In this document: one piece after another, positions 15,204 through 23,133 of the stretch
Numbering within the stretch: the first letter of the stretch is position 1
Layout: each line of letters begins with the position of its first letter
NCBI GenBank assembly: GCA_041557595.1
Contig: JBFFGE010000032.1
Span: 1-30,168, forward strand
DNA length: 30,168 bases
Direction: 5' to 3'
From: JAOTYV01 sp041557595
GTDB lineage: Bacteria > Pseudomonadota > Alphaproteobacteria > UBA8366
Notes under the pieces: generated by a model
Told to the model about the DNA's origin: nothing
The model's database searches: none
The model's input: only the letters and a program-made list of their open reading frames with translations
Program-made: the position numbers and the translations under genes

Positions 15204-16919
15204 CTACCACCCGATCGCCCGCGATTGCCGCCGTGCGTCGGCGCCGCCGGCGATGCGGCCGGTTTGCCGGTCCTGCACGATGGCGCAGACCGAGCCCGCC
15301 TTGCGCGTGAGTTCCGGCCACCATTCGACCTTGTGACCCTTGGCGGCGAGCGCATCGCCCGCGCCGGAATCGATCCGGTTCTCCAGGCGCAGCACGCCGG
15401 GTTCCGCCTGATGCGGCTCGAAGGAACTCGGCTGGCTGTAGGTGCCGAAGCGCGGCGCCTCGATGGCCTCCTGTGGGTCCAGGCCGAATTGATGAATGTT
15501 CAGAAATACTTGTAGCATCGCTTGGCATTGCACGTCGCCGCCGGGCGTACCGAACGGCATTGTCATCTTGCCGTCGATCATCGCCAGGGCCGGGTTTGGT
15601 GTCAGCCGCGGGCGCTTGCCCGGCGCGATGGCGCTGGGATGACCCTCGACCGCCCAGTTTTGCGAGCCACGGCTGGACGCTACCAGCCCGAGGCCGGGAA
15701 TGAGCGGCGAGGCGCCGCAACTGTCCGACGGCGTCACCGAGAAGGCGTTGCCCTGCGCGTCGATCGCGCAGGCATAGGACGTATCCTGCTGCATGTAGGC
15801 CGGCGCATGAACCGAGGTGGAATAGCTGGGACCGCCGGGCGCGAAGCCGTCGATAACGCCATGCGGCGGCATCTCGGGCCATGCCTCTTCCGCGCGCAGC
15901 TGTTTGCGGCGTTCCTTGGTGTATGAGTCGGATAGCAGGATTTCGAGCGGCACGTCGACGAAGCGCGGATCGCCGTAATAGCGCTCGCGGTCGGCGAAGG
16001 CGAGTTTGATCGCTTCGGACACGGTATGGATGTAGTCGGCGGAGTTGTGGCCCATCTTCTTCAGGTCGTAGCCTTCGACCAGCGCCATCATTTGCAACAG
16101 CGTCGGTCCCTGGCACCAGGGCCCGCAGGTGTAGACGTCGATACCCCAATAGGTCCGTTTCACCGGATCCTCGATGGCGACATGGAACTCGCGCATATCC
16201 TCTTCGGTGATGAAGCCGCCTTCCTCGCGGTGGAACTTGGCGATGGTCTTGGCGATGTCGCCTTCATAGAAGGCCGCGCGCGCCGCCTTGAGGCCGGCGT
16301 CGCGACCGCTTTTGGTGGCGACGGCGGATTCCTCGTCCACCATGTATTGCAGCGACCGGGCGAGGTCGGCCTGCACGAAGTTTTCGCCGACCTCCGGGAC
16401 GCGGCCATTCGGCATCATGATCGCCATGTTGCTGGGGTAGTTGGCGTAGCCGTCCTTGGTGCTTGCGATGGTTCCCGCCATCGTCTCGTGCATGCTGAAC
16501 CCTTCGCGGGCGCAGCGGATCGCGCCTTCTGCGACCTCGCCGAAGCTTTTCGTGCCGTAGCGCATCAAGGCGGTGAGCCAGGCATCCGGCGCTGCGGGGA
16601 TGACGGACCGGCGCGCGCCGGCGGGGACGGTGCCGTTATGCTCGCGGATGAACACGTCGAGCTCGGCTTTTTTCGGCCACCAGCCGAGGCCGCTGATCGT
16701 CACCACCTCGTTGGTTTCCGCCAGATAAAGGATCATCGGGGCGACACCGCCGACATTGACGATGTCGCTCTGCACGACGGCGAGGGTCATTGCCGAGGCC
16801 ACGCCCGCATCCACCGCATTGCCGCCATCCTCGAGGATATTGAAACCGGCTTGCGCCGCCAGGTAATGGCCGGCGGCGACCATGTAGCGGGTTCCAAGCA
16901 TTGTCGGTTGATAGGGCAT
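15204..16919 (-). CDS. Gamma-glutamyltransferase family protein, paralogue 2
   Basis: A 571-aa homologue of the preceding protein. Both share TRYMV-AGHYLAAQA at the N-terminus, DVYTCGPWCQGP in the middle and TPNPALAM, TPGGD and QAVEAPRF-like segments near the end. The predicted autoprocessing threonine is T380 in QDTSYACAID. The ATG has AAGGGAGAA before it. It lies upstream of paralogue 1 on the same strand with 260 bases between, so the two may be expressed separately. No signal peptide is seen. The two are clearly diverged rather than a recent copy, which suggests different substrates. Confidence 0.9.
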   Translation of the reverse strand: MPYQPTMLGTRYMVAAGHYLAAQAGFNILEDGGNAVDAGVASAMTLAVVQSDIVNVGGVAPMILYLAETNEVVTISGLGWWPKKAELDVFIREHNGTVPAGARRSVIPAAPDAWLTALMRYGTKSFGEVAEGAIRCAREGFSMHETMAGTIASTKDGYANYPSNMAIMMPNGRVPEVGENFVQADLARSLQYMVDEESAVATKSGRDAGLKAARAAFYEGDIAKTIAKFHREEGGFITEEDMREFHVAIEDPVKRTYWGIDVYTCGPWCQGPTLLQMMALVEGYDLKKMGHNSADYIHTVSEAIKLAFADRERYYGDPRFVDVPLEILLSDSYTKERRKQLRAEEAWPEMPPHGVIDGFAPGGPSYSTSVHAPAYMQQDTSYACAIDAQGNAFSVTPSDSCGASPLIPGLGLVASSRGSQNWAVEGHPSAIAPGKRPRLTPNPALAMIDGKMTMPFGTPGGDVQCQAMLQVFLNIHQFGLDPQEAIEAPRFGTYSQPSSFEPHQAEPGVLRLENRIDSGAGDALAAKGHKVEWWPELTRKAGSVCAIVQDRQTGRIAGGADARRQSRAIGW

Positions 16920-17023
16920 GGCGGTTCTCCCTTGGCGCGGCGCGGCACTGCGCGCGGCTGCTGCGGTGCAATTCGGTTACGATAAGGGAGTTTAGACCCG
17001 GAAGGGCCGTCGCGGGAAGGGGA

Positions 17024-17830
17024 TCAACCGCGATAGGCGATGTCTTCGACGACCGCTTCGCTTGCCAGCTTGCCGTCGGGGTTGATCAACGAGATTGCCT
17101 CGATCGGTCCGTCTGCGCTACGGCGCGCCCATAGCTCCATTTTTTCGTCCCAGAACATCGGCCGTCGGAAGCGGATGCGAATCTTCAGCCGATCTGGCGG
17201 TGCCGGATCGCACAGCGCCGCCATCATGAAGCGGACTGCGACCAGACCCGCGGCGATCGGCGCGCGGAAACCGAACGCCTGGGCGGTCTTGGGATCCGAG
17301 TGGATCAGATTGTCCGCTTCGTCGCTATAAGCGGCGACCTGTTCGGGAATGAGCTGATGGGTCGCGGTCAGCGCCATGCCGTCGCGCGGGTCGCCGACGG
17401 CCCCCGGTTTCTTCTTGCCGCTCGGCTTGGCGCCGACCGCGGGATCGAGCACCAGCGAACTGCGGGCGGCGCGCACGGGCACACTGCCATCGGCGCGCGC
17501 GAAATCGAACCTGCTGGCAACGACATGGCCGCGGGGTTCCTGGACCATCTCCATCACTTCGCCGCGGATGGTCAAGGGCTCACCCAGCATCACGGGTTCA
17601 CGCATGTCGAAGAATTGCGCCATGTGGACGCTGCCATTGATCGAAATGCCGGCCCTTTTTGCGGACAGGATCGTGGCGAGTGCGAGCACGGTGATATCCA
17701 GCCGCTCGCCATACAGCGCCGGGTCGATGCCGCAACAGGCGAGCTTTGCCGCCTGTTGCTCGGCCGTGGTCACGAAATCCCACTCGGGAAATTCGAGGCC
17801 GGGCGCGTATGTTGTCGTCTTTTTGGGCAT
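17024..17830 (-). CDS. MaoC-like dehydratase (double hot-dog)
   Basis: A 268-aa protein with two hot-dog halves. The C-terminal half contains YSDEADNLIHSDPKTAQAFG (168-187), a variant of the hydratase-2 motif in which N174 and H177 fit the catalytic pair. RAPIAAGLVAVRFM follows, as is usual. The N-terminal half is degenerate, as in many two-domain enoyl-CoA hydratases. It probably hydrates or dehydrates a CoA thioester. The gene has no clear ribosome site and the start region is unusually AT-rich. A candidate promoter with an overlapping inverted repeat lies about 100 bases upstream. The motif is two residues shorter than usual, so activity is less certain than the fold. Confidence 0.75.
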   Translation of the reverse strand: MPKKTTTYAPGLEFPEWDFVTTAEQQAAKLACCGIDPALYGERLDITVLALATILSAKRAGISINGSVHMAQFFDMREPVMLGEPLTIRGEVMEMVQEPRGHVVASRFDFARADGSVPVRAARSSLVLDPAVGAKPSGKKKPGAVGDPRDGMALTATHQLIPEQVAAYSDEADNLIHSDPKTAQAFGFRAPIAAGLVAVRFMMAALCDPAPPDRLKIRIRFRRPMFWDEKMELWARRSADGPIEAISLINPDGKLASEAVVEDIAYRG

Positions 17831-17914
17831 AATTTTGATCGTTAAAATTTTAATTTAATTTCGTGCGCGGGTAATTGTCATTCGTCACACCCCGGCGAGC
17901 GGTACGCCCGTTCT

Positions 17915-17955
17915 ATATACGAATGGTTGTATATCATTTGCCTTATTGATATCAA
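17915..17955 (-). promoter_or_regulatory. Candidate promoter and overlapping inverted repeat for the MaoC-like gene
   Basis: On the minus strand TTGATA (17955-17950) and TATACA (17933-17928) are separated by 16 bases. An inverted repeat ATATAC-n8-GTATAT at 17915-17934 covers the -10 and could be an operator. The surroundings are AT-rich compared with the neighbouring genes. The regulator is not identified. Confidence 0.4.
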
Positions 17956-18017
17956 CGCGATTGCCCCATGCGGATAATACCGCGTAAAACGTGACCCGCC
18001 AGGCAAGGCACCATCAA

Positions 18018-18902
18018 TCAATCCATCCTCGCCGGCACCGGGTCGCCGAGCGGCACCTGCATCAGGTCTTCGCCCCAGAACAGGTTTCCTTTGTATATTT
18101 CCTGCATTTCGGCGATCAGTTTTTCCTTCACGCCGGGCACGTCCATTTGCAGCAGCATGTGGCTCATCACCAGAGTGCGCACGCCGGTTTTTGCGCCGAG
18201 CTCGGCCAGTTCGCGATGCCCCATGCAGCCCTTGGTATAGGCCTCCGACGGCTCTGTGCCGGTGATGTACTGGCACATATGGACCAGAACGTCCGCGCCC
18301 GTCGCCAGTTTCTCCATAGCCGTGCAGGGGCCGCAATCCCCGGAATACACGAAGGAGCCCTCGGGCGTATCGAGGCGAAAGCCATAGCAGACCAGATAGG
18401 GCTGCACATGGGGCACGCTGGCCACGGTTAGTTTCCAGCCGTTCTCCTCGACCGTGTCGCCGCTGCGCAGCTCGGCGACAACCGGAGCGGGCCGGGCGCG
18501 TTCCCCTTCGCCGCCGCGGTTGCGGTAGACATCCATGCTGAGCGCGTGATTGGTCCGCGCGATCAGGTCCGGTCCGAACACGCCGTCGTCGTCGATCAAC
18601 AGGCCGGTCGTGCGCGCCATGCCCGGCGGTCCATACACCTTGAGTTCGGGTATCTTGCCGCCGCCCTGGTCCCAGCGCGTGATGAGAAGGCGCGGATAGT
18701 CCATGCAATGATCGTAGTGCAAATGGCTGCAGACGAAGTGCGTGACGTCGGTTGCCTTGTAACCGGCTTCGAGCAAACGGTGATGTGCGCCCGCGCCGTG
18801 GTCGAAGACGATGACGTCGTCGCCGGTCTCGACAAGGTAGCCGGAACACATGCGCTTGAGCGACGGGGTGGGCGTGCCGGTGCCGAGCAGGGTAATGCGC
18901 AT
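18018..18902 (-). CDS. MBL-fold metallo-hydrolase (RNase Z/arylsulfatase-like)
   Basis: A 294-aa metallo-beta-lactamase fold protein. It starts MRITLLGTGTPTPS, a start shared with RNase Z and AtsA-like enzymes. The metal motif is H60-L-H62-Y-D64-H65, and YSGDCGP later supplies the bridging aspartate. A VPHVQPY histidine and a C-terminal MSHMLLQ histidine complete a likely two-metal site. The substrate could be a phosphodiester, a sulfate ester or a thioester; the sequence does not decide. It is divergent from the phosphosulfolactate synthase-like gene with 116 bases between, which leaves open a shared role in sulfur or phospho-ester chemistry. It is unlikely to be the essential RNase Z, as the family contains many non-RNA enzymes. 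Confidence 0.85.
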   Translation of the reverse strand: MRITLLGTGTPTPSLKRMCSGYLVETGDDVIVFDHGAGAHHRLLEAGYKATDVTHFVCSHLHYDHCMDYPRLLITRWDQGGGKIPELKVYGPPGMARTTGLLIDDDGVFGPDLIARTNHALSMDVYRNRGGEGERARPAPVVAELRSGDTVEENGWKLTVASVPHVQPYLVCYGFRLDTPEGSFVYSGDCGPCTAMEKLATGADVLVHMCQYITGTEPSEAYTKGCMGHRELAELGAKTGVRTLVMSHMLLQMDVPGVKEKLIAEMQEIYKGNLFWGEDLMQVPLGDPVPARMD

Positions 18903-19018
18903 CGCGATGCCTCGAATTCGTTTCCTTCTGAGACCATACGGCGTGCCTGCCGCGCTGTCATCGGGCGCGCGGCCGCCCTATGATCGGCGGAAGACCGAAA
19001 GAACGGGGGATATGCGAC

Positions 19019-19831
19019 ATGACCGAACGTCCATTCGAGATGGTGCCGCTGCCGGCGCAGCGCAGCACCGAAAAACCGCGCAAGAGCGGCATTACCATGA
19101 TGATGGATTGGGGACTGCCGTTGCAGCATCTGGACGATGTGCTCGGCCTTGTCGCGCCCTATGTCGATCTCGGCAAGATCGTCGCGGGCACGGCCCGGCT
19201 CTATGAGTCGGACATGTTTCGGCAAAAGCTGGCCCTGTTCAAACGGCACGATGTGAAACCCTTTATCGGCGGCCAATTCCTCGAATACGTGTTCGCGACA
19301 CAAGGGTGGGATGCGGTCGCCCCCTATTGCGAAGAGGCCAAGCGGTTCGGCATCGAGGCGATCGAGGTTTCCGATAATTGCGTGCCGTTGAACGATCAGG
19401 AACGATTCCGCATGATCAGTATCGCGGTGGCGTGCGGTCTCGAAGTACATGGCGAGGTCGGCTCCAAGGACGTGCAGCAGAGCCCGAAGGAACTGGCGGC
19501 GCAGGCCGACATCTGCTTCGAGGCGGGCTGCGACATGGTGCTGGTTGAGGCCGCCGAATTCGCCAAGAACGGCGCGATCGACCGCAAAATGCTTGACGGG
19601 CTGATCGCCGTGATGGACCTGTCAAAAGCGCTGTTCGAGCTGCCGGGCTGGTGGATCAAGGGGACGACGGCGAACGACGTCTTCGAACTGCAGAAGATCT
19701 TCGTACAGGAGTTCGGCCCGGACGCCAATATCGCCAATGTCCAGCCGGATACGGTCATGAGCCTGGAGGCGCTGCGCTGCGGGCTCAGCGTGATCGGACC
19801 GGAAGTGCGGGCCGATCGGGCGGCGGAGTAG
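19019..19831 (+). CDS. Phosphosulfolactate synthase family protein (ComA-like)
   Basis: A 270-aa TIM-barrel protein of the ComA family. The known reaction adds sulfite to phosphoenolpyruvate to give (R)-phosphosulfolactate, the first step of coenzyme M synthesis in methanogens; some bacteria use it for sulfolactate or coenzyme M. Visible family features are KSGITMMMDWGLPLQ near 22-36, DLGKIVAGTARL, the central EAIEVSDNC, LEVHGEVGSKD and the acidic VLVEAAEF. The ATG at 19019 has GGGGGA eight bases upstream; an earlier in-frame ATG at 18980 lacks such a site. No ComB, ComC or other coenzyme M genes are nearby, so the in vivo role is open. The family also includes plant heat-stress proteins, so it may have other functions. 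Confidence 0.82.
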   Translation: MTERPFEMVPLPAQRSTEKPRKSGITMMMDWGLPLQHLDDVLGLVAPYVDLGKIVAGTARLYESDMFRQKLALFKRHDVKPFIGGQFLEYVFATQGWDAVAPYCEEAKRFGIEAIEVSDNCVPLNDQERFRMISIAVACGLEVHGEVGSKDVQQSPKELAAQADICFEAGCDMVLVEAAEFAKNGAIDRKMLDGLIAVMDLSKALFELPGWWIKGTTANDVFELQKIFVQEFGPDANIANVQPDTVMSLEALRCGLSVIGPEVRADRAAE

Positions 19832-19850
19832 GGCGCGGGTCGGCGCGCCC
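19831..19850. terminator. GC-rich hairpin between converging genes
   Basis: A seven-base stem GGGCGCG/CGCGCCC with a six-base loop starts at the last base of the ComA-like stop codon. It lies just before the end of the convergent DUF3124-like pseudogene. No U-tract is present, so termination is only suggested by position. Confidence 0.3.
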
Positions 19851-19860
19851 CGCGGGGCCG

Positions 19861-20392
19861 TTATCGCCGAATTGTCCGGCACTCATAGGCGTGCCGGCTG
19901 ATTTCTGCGTTGGCGGCGTCGCGCACCTGGCGTACCAGCACGGTTTCCAACAGGATTGCCCGGGGCCGCGCGGACCAGTCGATGCGCAGCTGCAAGGGGC
20001 GCTGCGCCTGCGGGAGATTGGGTAGAAGGCTATCGCTGGTGAGCTGGGCCGACTGGTTGGGTTCCAGCGTCTGATCGGCCGGGCCGAGTACGCCATTTCC
20101 AAAGGCCGGAAATCCGGCGACATCCGAATCGAAAAGCGACGCGCCGGTGGCGTCGAAAAGCCGGATACGGTCGATGGTGATCGACCGTACGGGATCACTA
20201 GTTGCGCAGCGTATAGACCGCGCGATGCGCCTGTGTTCCGCCGAGACGGACGAAATCGTTGCCGCCGCACATCACGGTCGCGGAACGCGCCTGCGTGCTG
20301 CCATCGGCATGACCAGCATGGACCCTCGGAACGGCGAAAACCAGCAGCGCGAGAAGCAGTAACGCGGTGCAAAAGTAATTTGCTTTCTGCAT
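19861..20392 (-). pseudogene. Frameshifted secreted protein, DUF3124-like
   Basis: Frame one starts at the ATG 20392-20390 with AAAGGA before it. It encodes a signal peptide (hydrophobic residues 8-22, cut near VHA) and runs to VYTLRN, then a TAG at 20200-20198. One base later, the next frame reads SDPVRSITIDRIRLFDATG and continues with normal protein-like composition to RHAYECRTIRR and a TAA at 19863-19861. The total of 532 bases is one more than a multiple of three. The joined sequence resembles DUF3124 proteins, which carry an LRNTDPxxPI-like stretch followed by a YDxxG. The second frame is open only back to a TGA at 20274-20272, so the shift lies between 20198 and 20271. It is either a true broken gene, a sequencing error, or recoding, and the first two are more likely. 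Confidence 0.65.
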
Positions 20393-20732
20393 TATGTCGT
20401 TCCTTTCAGGGTACGCTGGCGATTCGACCGTTTGCCAAGTCAAAATGGTTAAAAGAGATGTATTTATCAGTCGATTAAGTGTCTTAGTTGCGACGTTATC
20501 TTCGAATTTACTCAAATATCATCGAAACTTAATTCAATTAAATATGCGGGGGACCGTCAATTAACTCCAAAGAGGTATTGGCGGCGTTTCCGCCGGTTAC
20601 CCGCAGATTCGACCGTAATGATATATTTACCAATCCGCCGTTGAATGCCCGTCGAATCGGTTTTTCGACCGTTTGGCGCGCAATAAGCGCCCAAAAGTAG
20701 GTGGTCTCTCTTCATTTCGGGTGGGTAATAAT
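20393..20732. other. AT-rich divergent gap with repeated TTCGACCGT
   Basis: No gene is visible in these 340 bases. They should contain the promoters of the DUF3124-like gene (minus) and of the SPFH gene (plus), but no strong -35/-10 pair stands out. The nine-base word TTCGACCGT occurs three times on the plus strand, at 20423-20431, 20608-20616 and 20664-20672; the first and third extend to TTCGACCGTTTG. A small GC hairpin lies at 20580-20594. Confidence 0.45.
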
Positions 20733-21617
20733 ATGAAAATCAAGAAAATCGGTGCCGGCGTTGCCGCGTTTTTCATTCTAGTTACGTTCTGGCTCTCCGC
20801 CTATCGCGTGCAGGAATACGAACGCGCGGTCCTCACCCGATTTGGCGAATATAAGGAAGTCGTGGGACCGGGCCTGCATTGGAAACTTCCCTATATCGAC
20901 AGCGCGACATTTTTCCAGATCAGCATTCAGGAAATTGTCCAGTCCAAGGTCAATACCTATACGGTGGATAACCAGCAGCTGGATGCCCGGATCGTGGTGT
21001 TCTATCGAATTCCGGCCGCCAGCATCGAATATATATACAAGAGCGTCCCCGACCTGGCCGCGCGGCTGCGCGCGCTGTCCGTCGATCGCTTCAAGAGCGA
21101 AATGGGCAAGATGAACATCACCCAGGTTGCCCAAAAGCGGGGACTTGTGCGAGACACCATCAAGGCGGTCCTCTCGGCGACCGCCAAGGATATCCTGCAT
21201 ATCGACGTCACCGATTTCCAGATTCCCAATATCGACTACACGCCGGGGTTCAGGCGGGCCGTCGAACAGGCCGCGATCGCCAAGACGCTGGTCGAGAAGG
21301 CGGAACAGGAAAAGCGCGAGAAGACGGTCCAAGCGGAAACCGCCAAGATCGAGGCGCTAGGTAAGGCCAATGCTGCGCGCGAAGACGCCAAGGGCAAGGC
21401 GGATGCGATCCGTTTCAATGCGGAGGCCACCGCGGCGCAAATCCGGCTGGAAGGCGACGCGAAGGCCGAAGCGATCCAGAAACAGGCGAAGGCGCTTGGC
21501 AACAACCCGTTGCTCGTCGAATACCGCAAGGCGGAACAGTGGAAGGGCAACGTGCCGCAATGGACCGGCGGCGGCGGCCTGCCGGTGATCAACCTGTCGC
21601 CGCCGGGCAGGAAATAA
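20733..21617 (+). CDS. SPFH/prohibitin-domain membrane protein
   Basis: A 294-aa protein with one N-terminal membrane helix (about 6-24), then an SPFH domain (YERAVLTRFGEYKEVVGPGLHWKLPY near 29-54) and a long coiled region rich in Ala, Lys and Glu (about 188-265), ending in a short Pro/Gly-rich tail. It resembles HflC- and prohibitin-type proteins, which form membrane-bound ring assemblies and often regulate FtsH-type proteolysis. No HflK partner is next to it, so it looks like a stand-alone homologue. The frame begins upstream at a TTG (20673), but the ATG at 20733 is preceded by GGGTGGG and starts directly before the membrane helix. A strong terminator ends the unit. Confidence 0.88.
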   Translation: MKIKKIGAGVAAFFILVTFWLSAYRVQEYERAVLTRFGEYKEVVGPGLHWKLPYIDSATFFQISIQEIVQSKVNTYTVDNQQLDARIVVFYRIPAASIEYIYKSVPDLAARLRALSVDRFKSEMGKMNITQVAQKRGLVRDTIKAVLSATAKDILHIDVTDFQIPNIDYTPGFRRAVEQAAIAKTLVEKAEQEKREKTVQAETAKIEALGKANAAREDAKGKADAIRFNAEATAAQIRLEGDAKAEAIQKQAKALGNNPLLVEYRKAEQWKGNVPQWTGGGGLPVINLSPPGRK

Positions 21618-21630
21618 CCTCGGCCAGGTC

Positions 21631-21671
21631 AAAAAATGGACGCTGCGGTTTATGAGCGTCCATTTTTTTTT
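21631..21671 (+). terminator. Strong intrinsic terminator after the SPFH gene
   Basis: A perfect 14-base stem (21631-21644 against 21655-21668) with a ten-base loop leads into a run of nine T. It sits 13 bases after the stop codon. The A-rich left arm means the reverse strand also has a U-tract, so it can act in both directions. Confidence 0.93.
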
Positions 21672-21810
21672 AATGCAAATTCATGGATGTATTTCTTTTA
21701 ACGCCATTTTAAGACAAATCCGAAACGATCCATTTTAGAACCGCTGGAATGGCGGCGTCGCGTTCGCAAAATCGCGAAATTCAGTTTCTCCGAGGATTGA
21801 GGGTAGTTCG

Positions 21811-22044
21811 ATGTCAGACGCACCAGTGTTCAATTTTGGCGAAGGGTCGCCGGACTATATCGCCTACAAGCTGCTGCAGGACGTGATGCAGGCCGAGAAC
21901 CGGGGCCTGTCGACGGCCGGTCCGGCTGCCTTGCAGACCCTGGCCGACCGGGTCTATCTGTTGAACACCTATCACGAGTGTCTCATGACGGTTAAGGGCC
22001 GGCGGATCGCCGCGCCGAAGCCCGGCTCGGTGGTCACGGGCTAG
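21811..22044 (+). CDS. Small protein of unknown function (77 aa)
   Basis: A 77-aa soluble protein beginning MSDAPVFNFGEGSPDYIAYKLL. It lacks a signal peptide, membrane helix or cysteine pair. The middle (VMQAENRGLSTAGPAALQTLADRVYLLNTYHECLMTV) reads as two amphipathic helices. The ATG has GAGGGTAG upstream. It stands alone between the SPFH terminator and the convergent hydroxyacid dehydrogenase, 10 bases away. I do not recognise it; the protein-like composition and the ribosome site support it as a gene. Confidence 0.68.
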   Translation: MSDAPVFNFGEGSPDYIAYKLLQDVMQAENRGLSTAGPAALQTLADRVYLLNTYHECLMTVKGRRIAAPKPGSVVTG

Positions 22045-22054
22045 ATGCCAGCCG

Positions 22055-23008
22055 CTACGGCAGTTCGTATACCGGCGTCTTGACCGGCTCGCCGGCGAAA
22101 TGCCGGCGTATGTTTTCCACCACCAGATCGTCCATAGCGTGCCGTGTATCGGTCGTGCCGCTGCCGTGATGCGGCTGCAGCACGACATTTTCCATCGCGA
22201 TCAAGGCGTCGGGGACGCGCGGTTCATCTTCGTAGACGTCGAGCGCGGCGCCGGCGATGCGGCCAGCCGAGAGCGCGGCGATCAAGGCCGGTTCGTCGAC
22301 CACGGAACCGCGCGAGATATTGATCAAAAATCCCTCCGGTCCAAGCGCGTCGAGCACGTCGGTGTTCACGAGATGATGGGTCTCCGGTCCGCCGGGGCAG
22401 GTCAGCATCAGGAAATCGCAATTCGCGGCGAGCGCGACGGCGTCCTCGTAGTAATCGTAGGTGACGCTGGCTTGGGCATGGCGGCCGTGATAGGCCACCG
22501 GCATGCCGAAGGCTTCGGCGCGCCATGCGGCGGCCTTGCCGATCCTTCCGAGACCGATGATCCCCAGGCGCCGGCCGCTTACCTTGACGCCGAGCCCGAA
22601 ACGGCCCTTCTGCGGCCACCGCCCGGCGCGGACGTAGCGATCGCCCTCCGTGACCCGGCGTGCGACCGCGAGCAGCAGGGCCATACCGAGATCGGCGCAG
22701 CATTCGGTGAGGACGTCCGGCGTATTGGTCAGAACGATGCCGCGCTCCCGCGCCGCCTGATCGTCGATGGTGTCGTAGCCGACCGCCCAATTCGCGATGA
22801 TTTCAAGGTTGGGAGTGGCGTCCATCAACGCCGCATCGGCGCCGCCGACCGCCCCCTGCGAGAGATAGCCGCGAATTTTGCCGCCGACTTCAGCAAGCAG
22901 CGCCTGCCGGTCTTCCGCCCGGTAATAATCGTGCAAATCGCATTCGTCCTTGAGCGCCTCGATCACGCGCGGCGGCATGGGAGATACGACGAGAATTTGT
23001 GGTTTCAT
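22055..23008 (-). CDS. D-2-hydroxyacid dehydrogenase (glyoxylate/hydroxypyruvate reductase-like)
   Basis: A 317-aa NAD(P)-dependent enzyme. The Rossmann motif is GIIGLGRIG (149-157). The catalytic set is R233 in NISRGSVVDE, E262 in YEDEP and H280 in LQPHHGSGT, all at the usual places. It reduces 2-oxoacids such as glyoxylate or hydroxypyruvate, or runs in reverse. It is the last gene of a minus-strand run after the IlvD/Edd-type dehydratase, with 125 bases between. That position suggests it handles an oxoacid from a sugar-acid pathway. The exact substrate and cofactor preference are not clear; the residue after the glycine motif that selects NADH or NADPH is not diagnostic here. Confidence 0.9.
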   Translation of the reverse strand: MKPQILVVSPMPPRVIEALKDECDLHDYYRAEDRQALLAEVGGKIRGYLSQGAVGGADAALMDATPNLEIIANWAVGYDTIDDQAARERGIVLTNTPDVLTECCADLGMALLLAVARRVTEGDRYVRAGRWPQKGRFGLGVKVSGRRLGIIGLGRIGKAAAWRAEAFGMPVAYHGRHAQASVTYDYYEDAVALAANCDFLMLTCPGGPETHHLVNTDVLDALGPEGFLINISRGSVVDEPALIAALSAGRIAGAALDVYEDEPRVPDALIAMENVVLQPHHGSGTTDTRHAMDDLVVENIRRHFAGEPVKTPVYELP

Positions 23009-23133
23009 GTGCGTTATGCCGTGGGTTGCTTGAAACGCTCGTCCGGAGCATACGCGGCGCCCGCCGGGACGCCGGGTTCAGAACGAAGCGACGCTATCCA
23101 TTTTCTTACGCACTCGTCCCGGACGCCGCAACC

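Noticed and set aside
16026..16985. 319-codon plus-strand frame opposite gamma-glutamyltransferase 2
   Set aside because: Shadow frame; the opposite strand carries the full family pattern and a ribosome site.
19785..20372. 195-codon minus-strand frame overlapping the broken secreted gene
   Set aside because: It reads the third frame, with Arg/Pro/Ser-rich sequence; the DUF3124-like pattern lies in the other two frames.
20580..20594. GGCGG-n5-CCGCC hairpin upstream of the SPFH gene
   Set aside because: Only a five-base stem with no U-tract and no gene ending there; likely chance.
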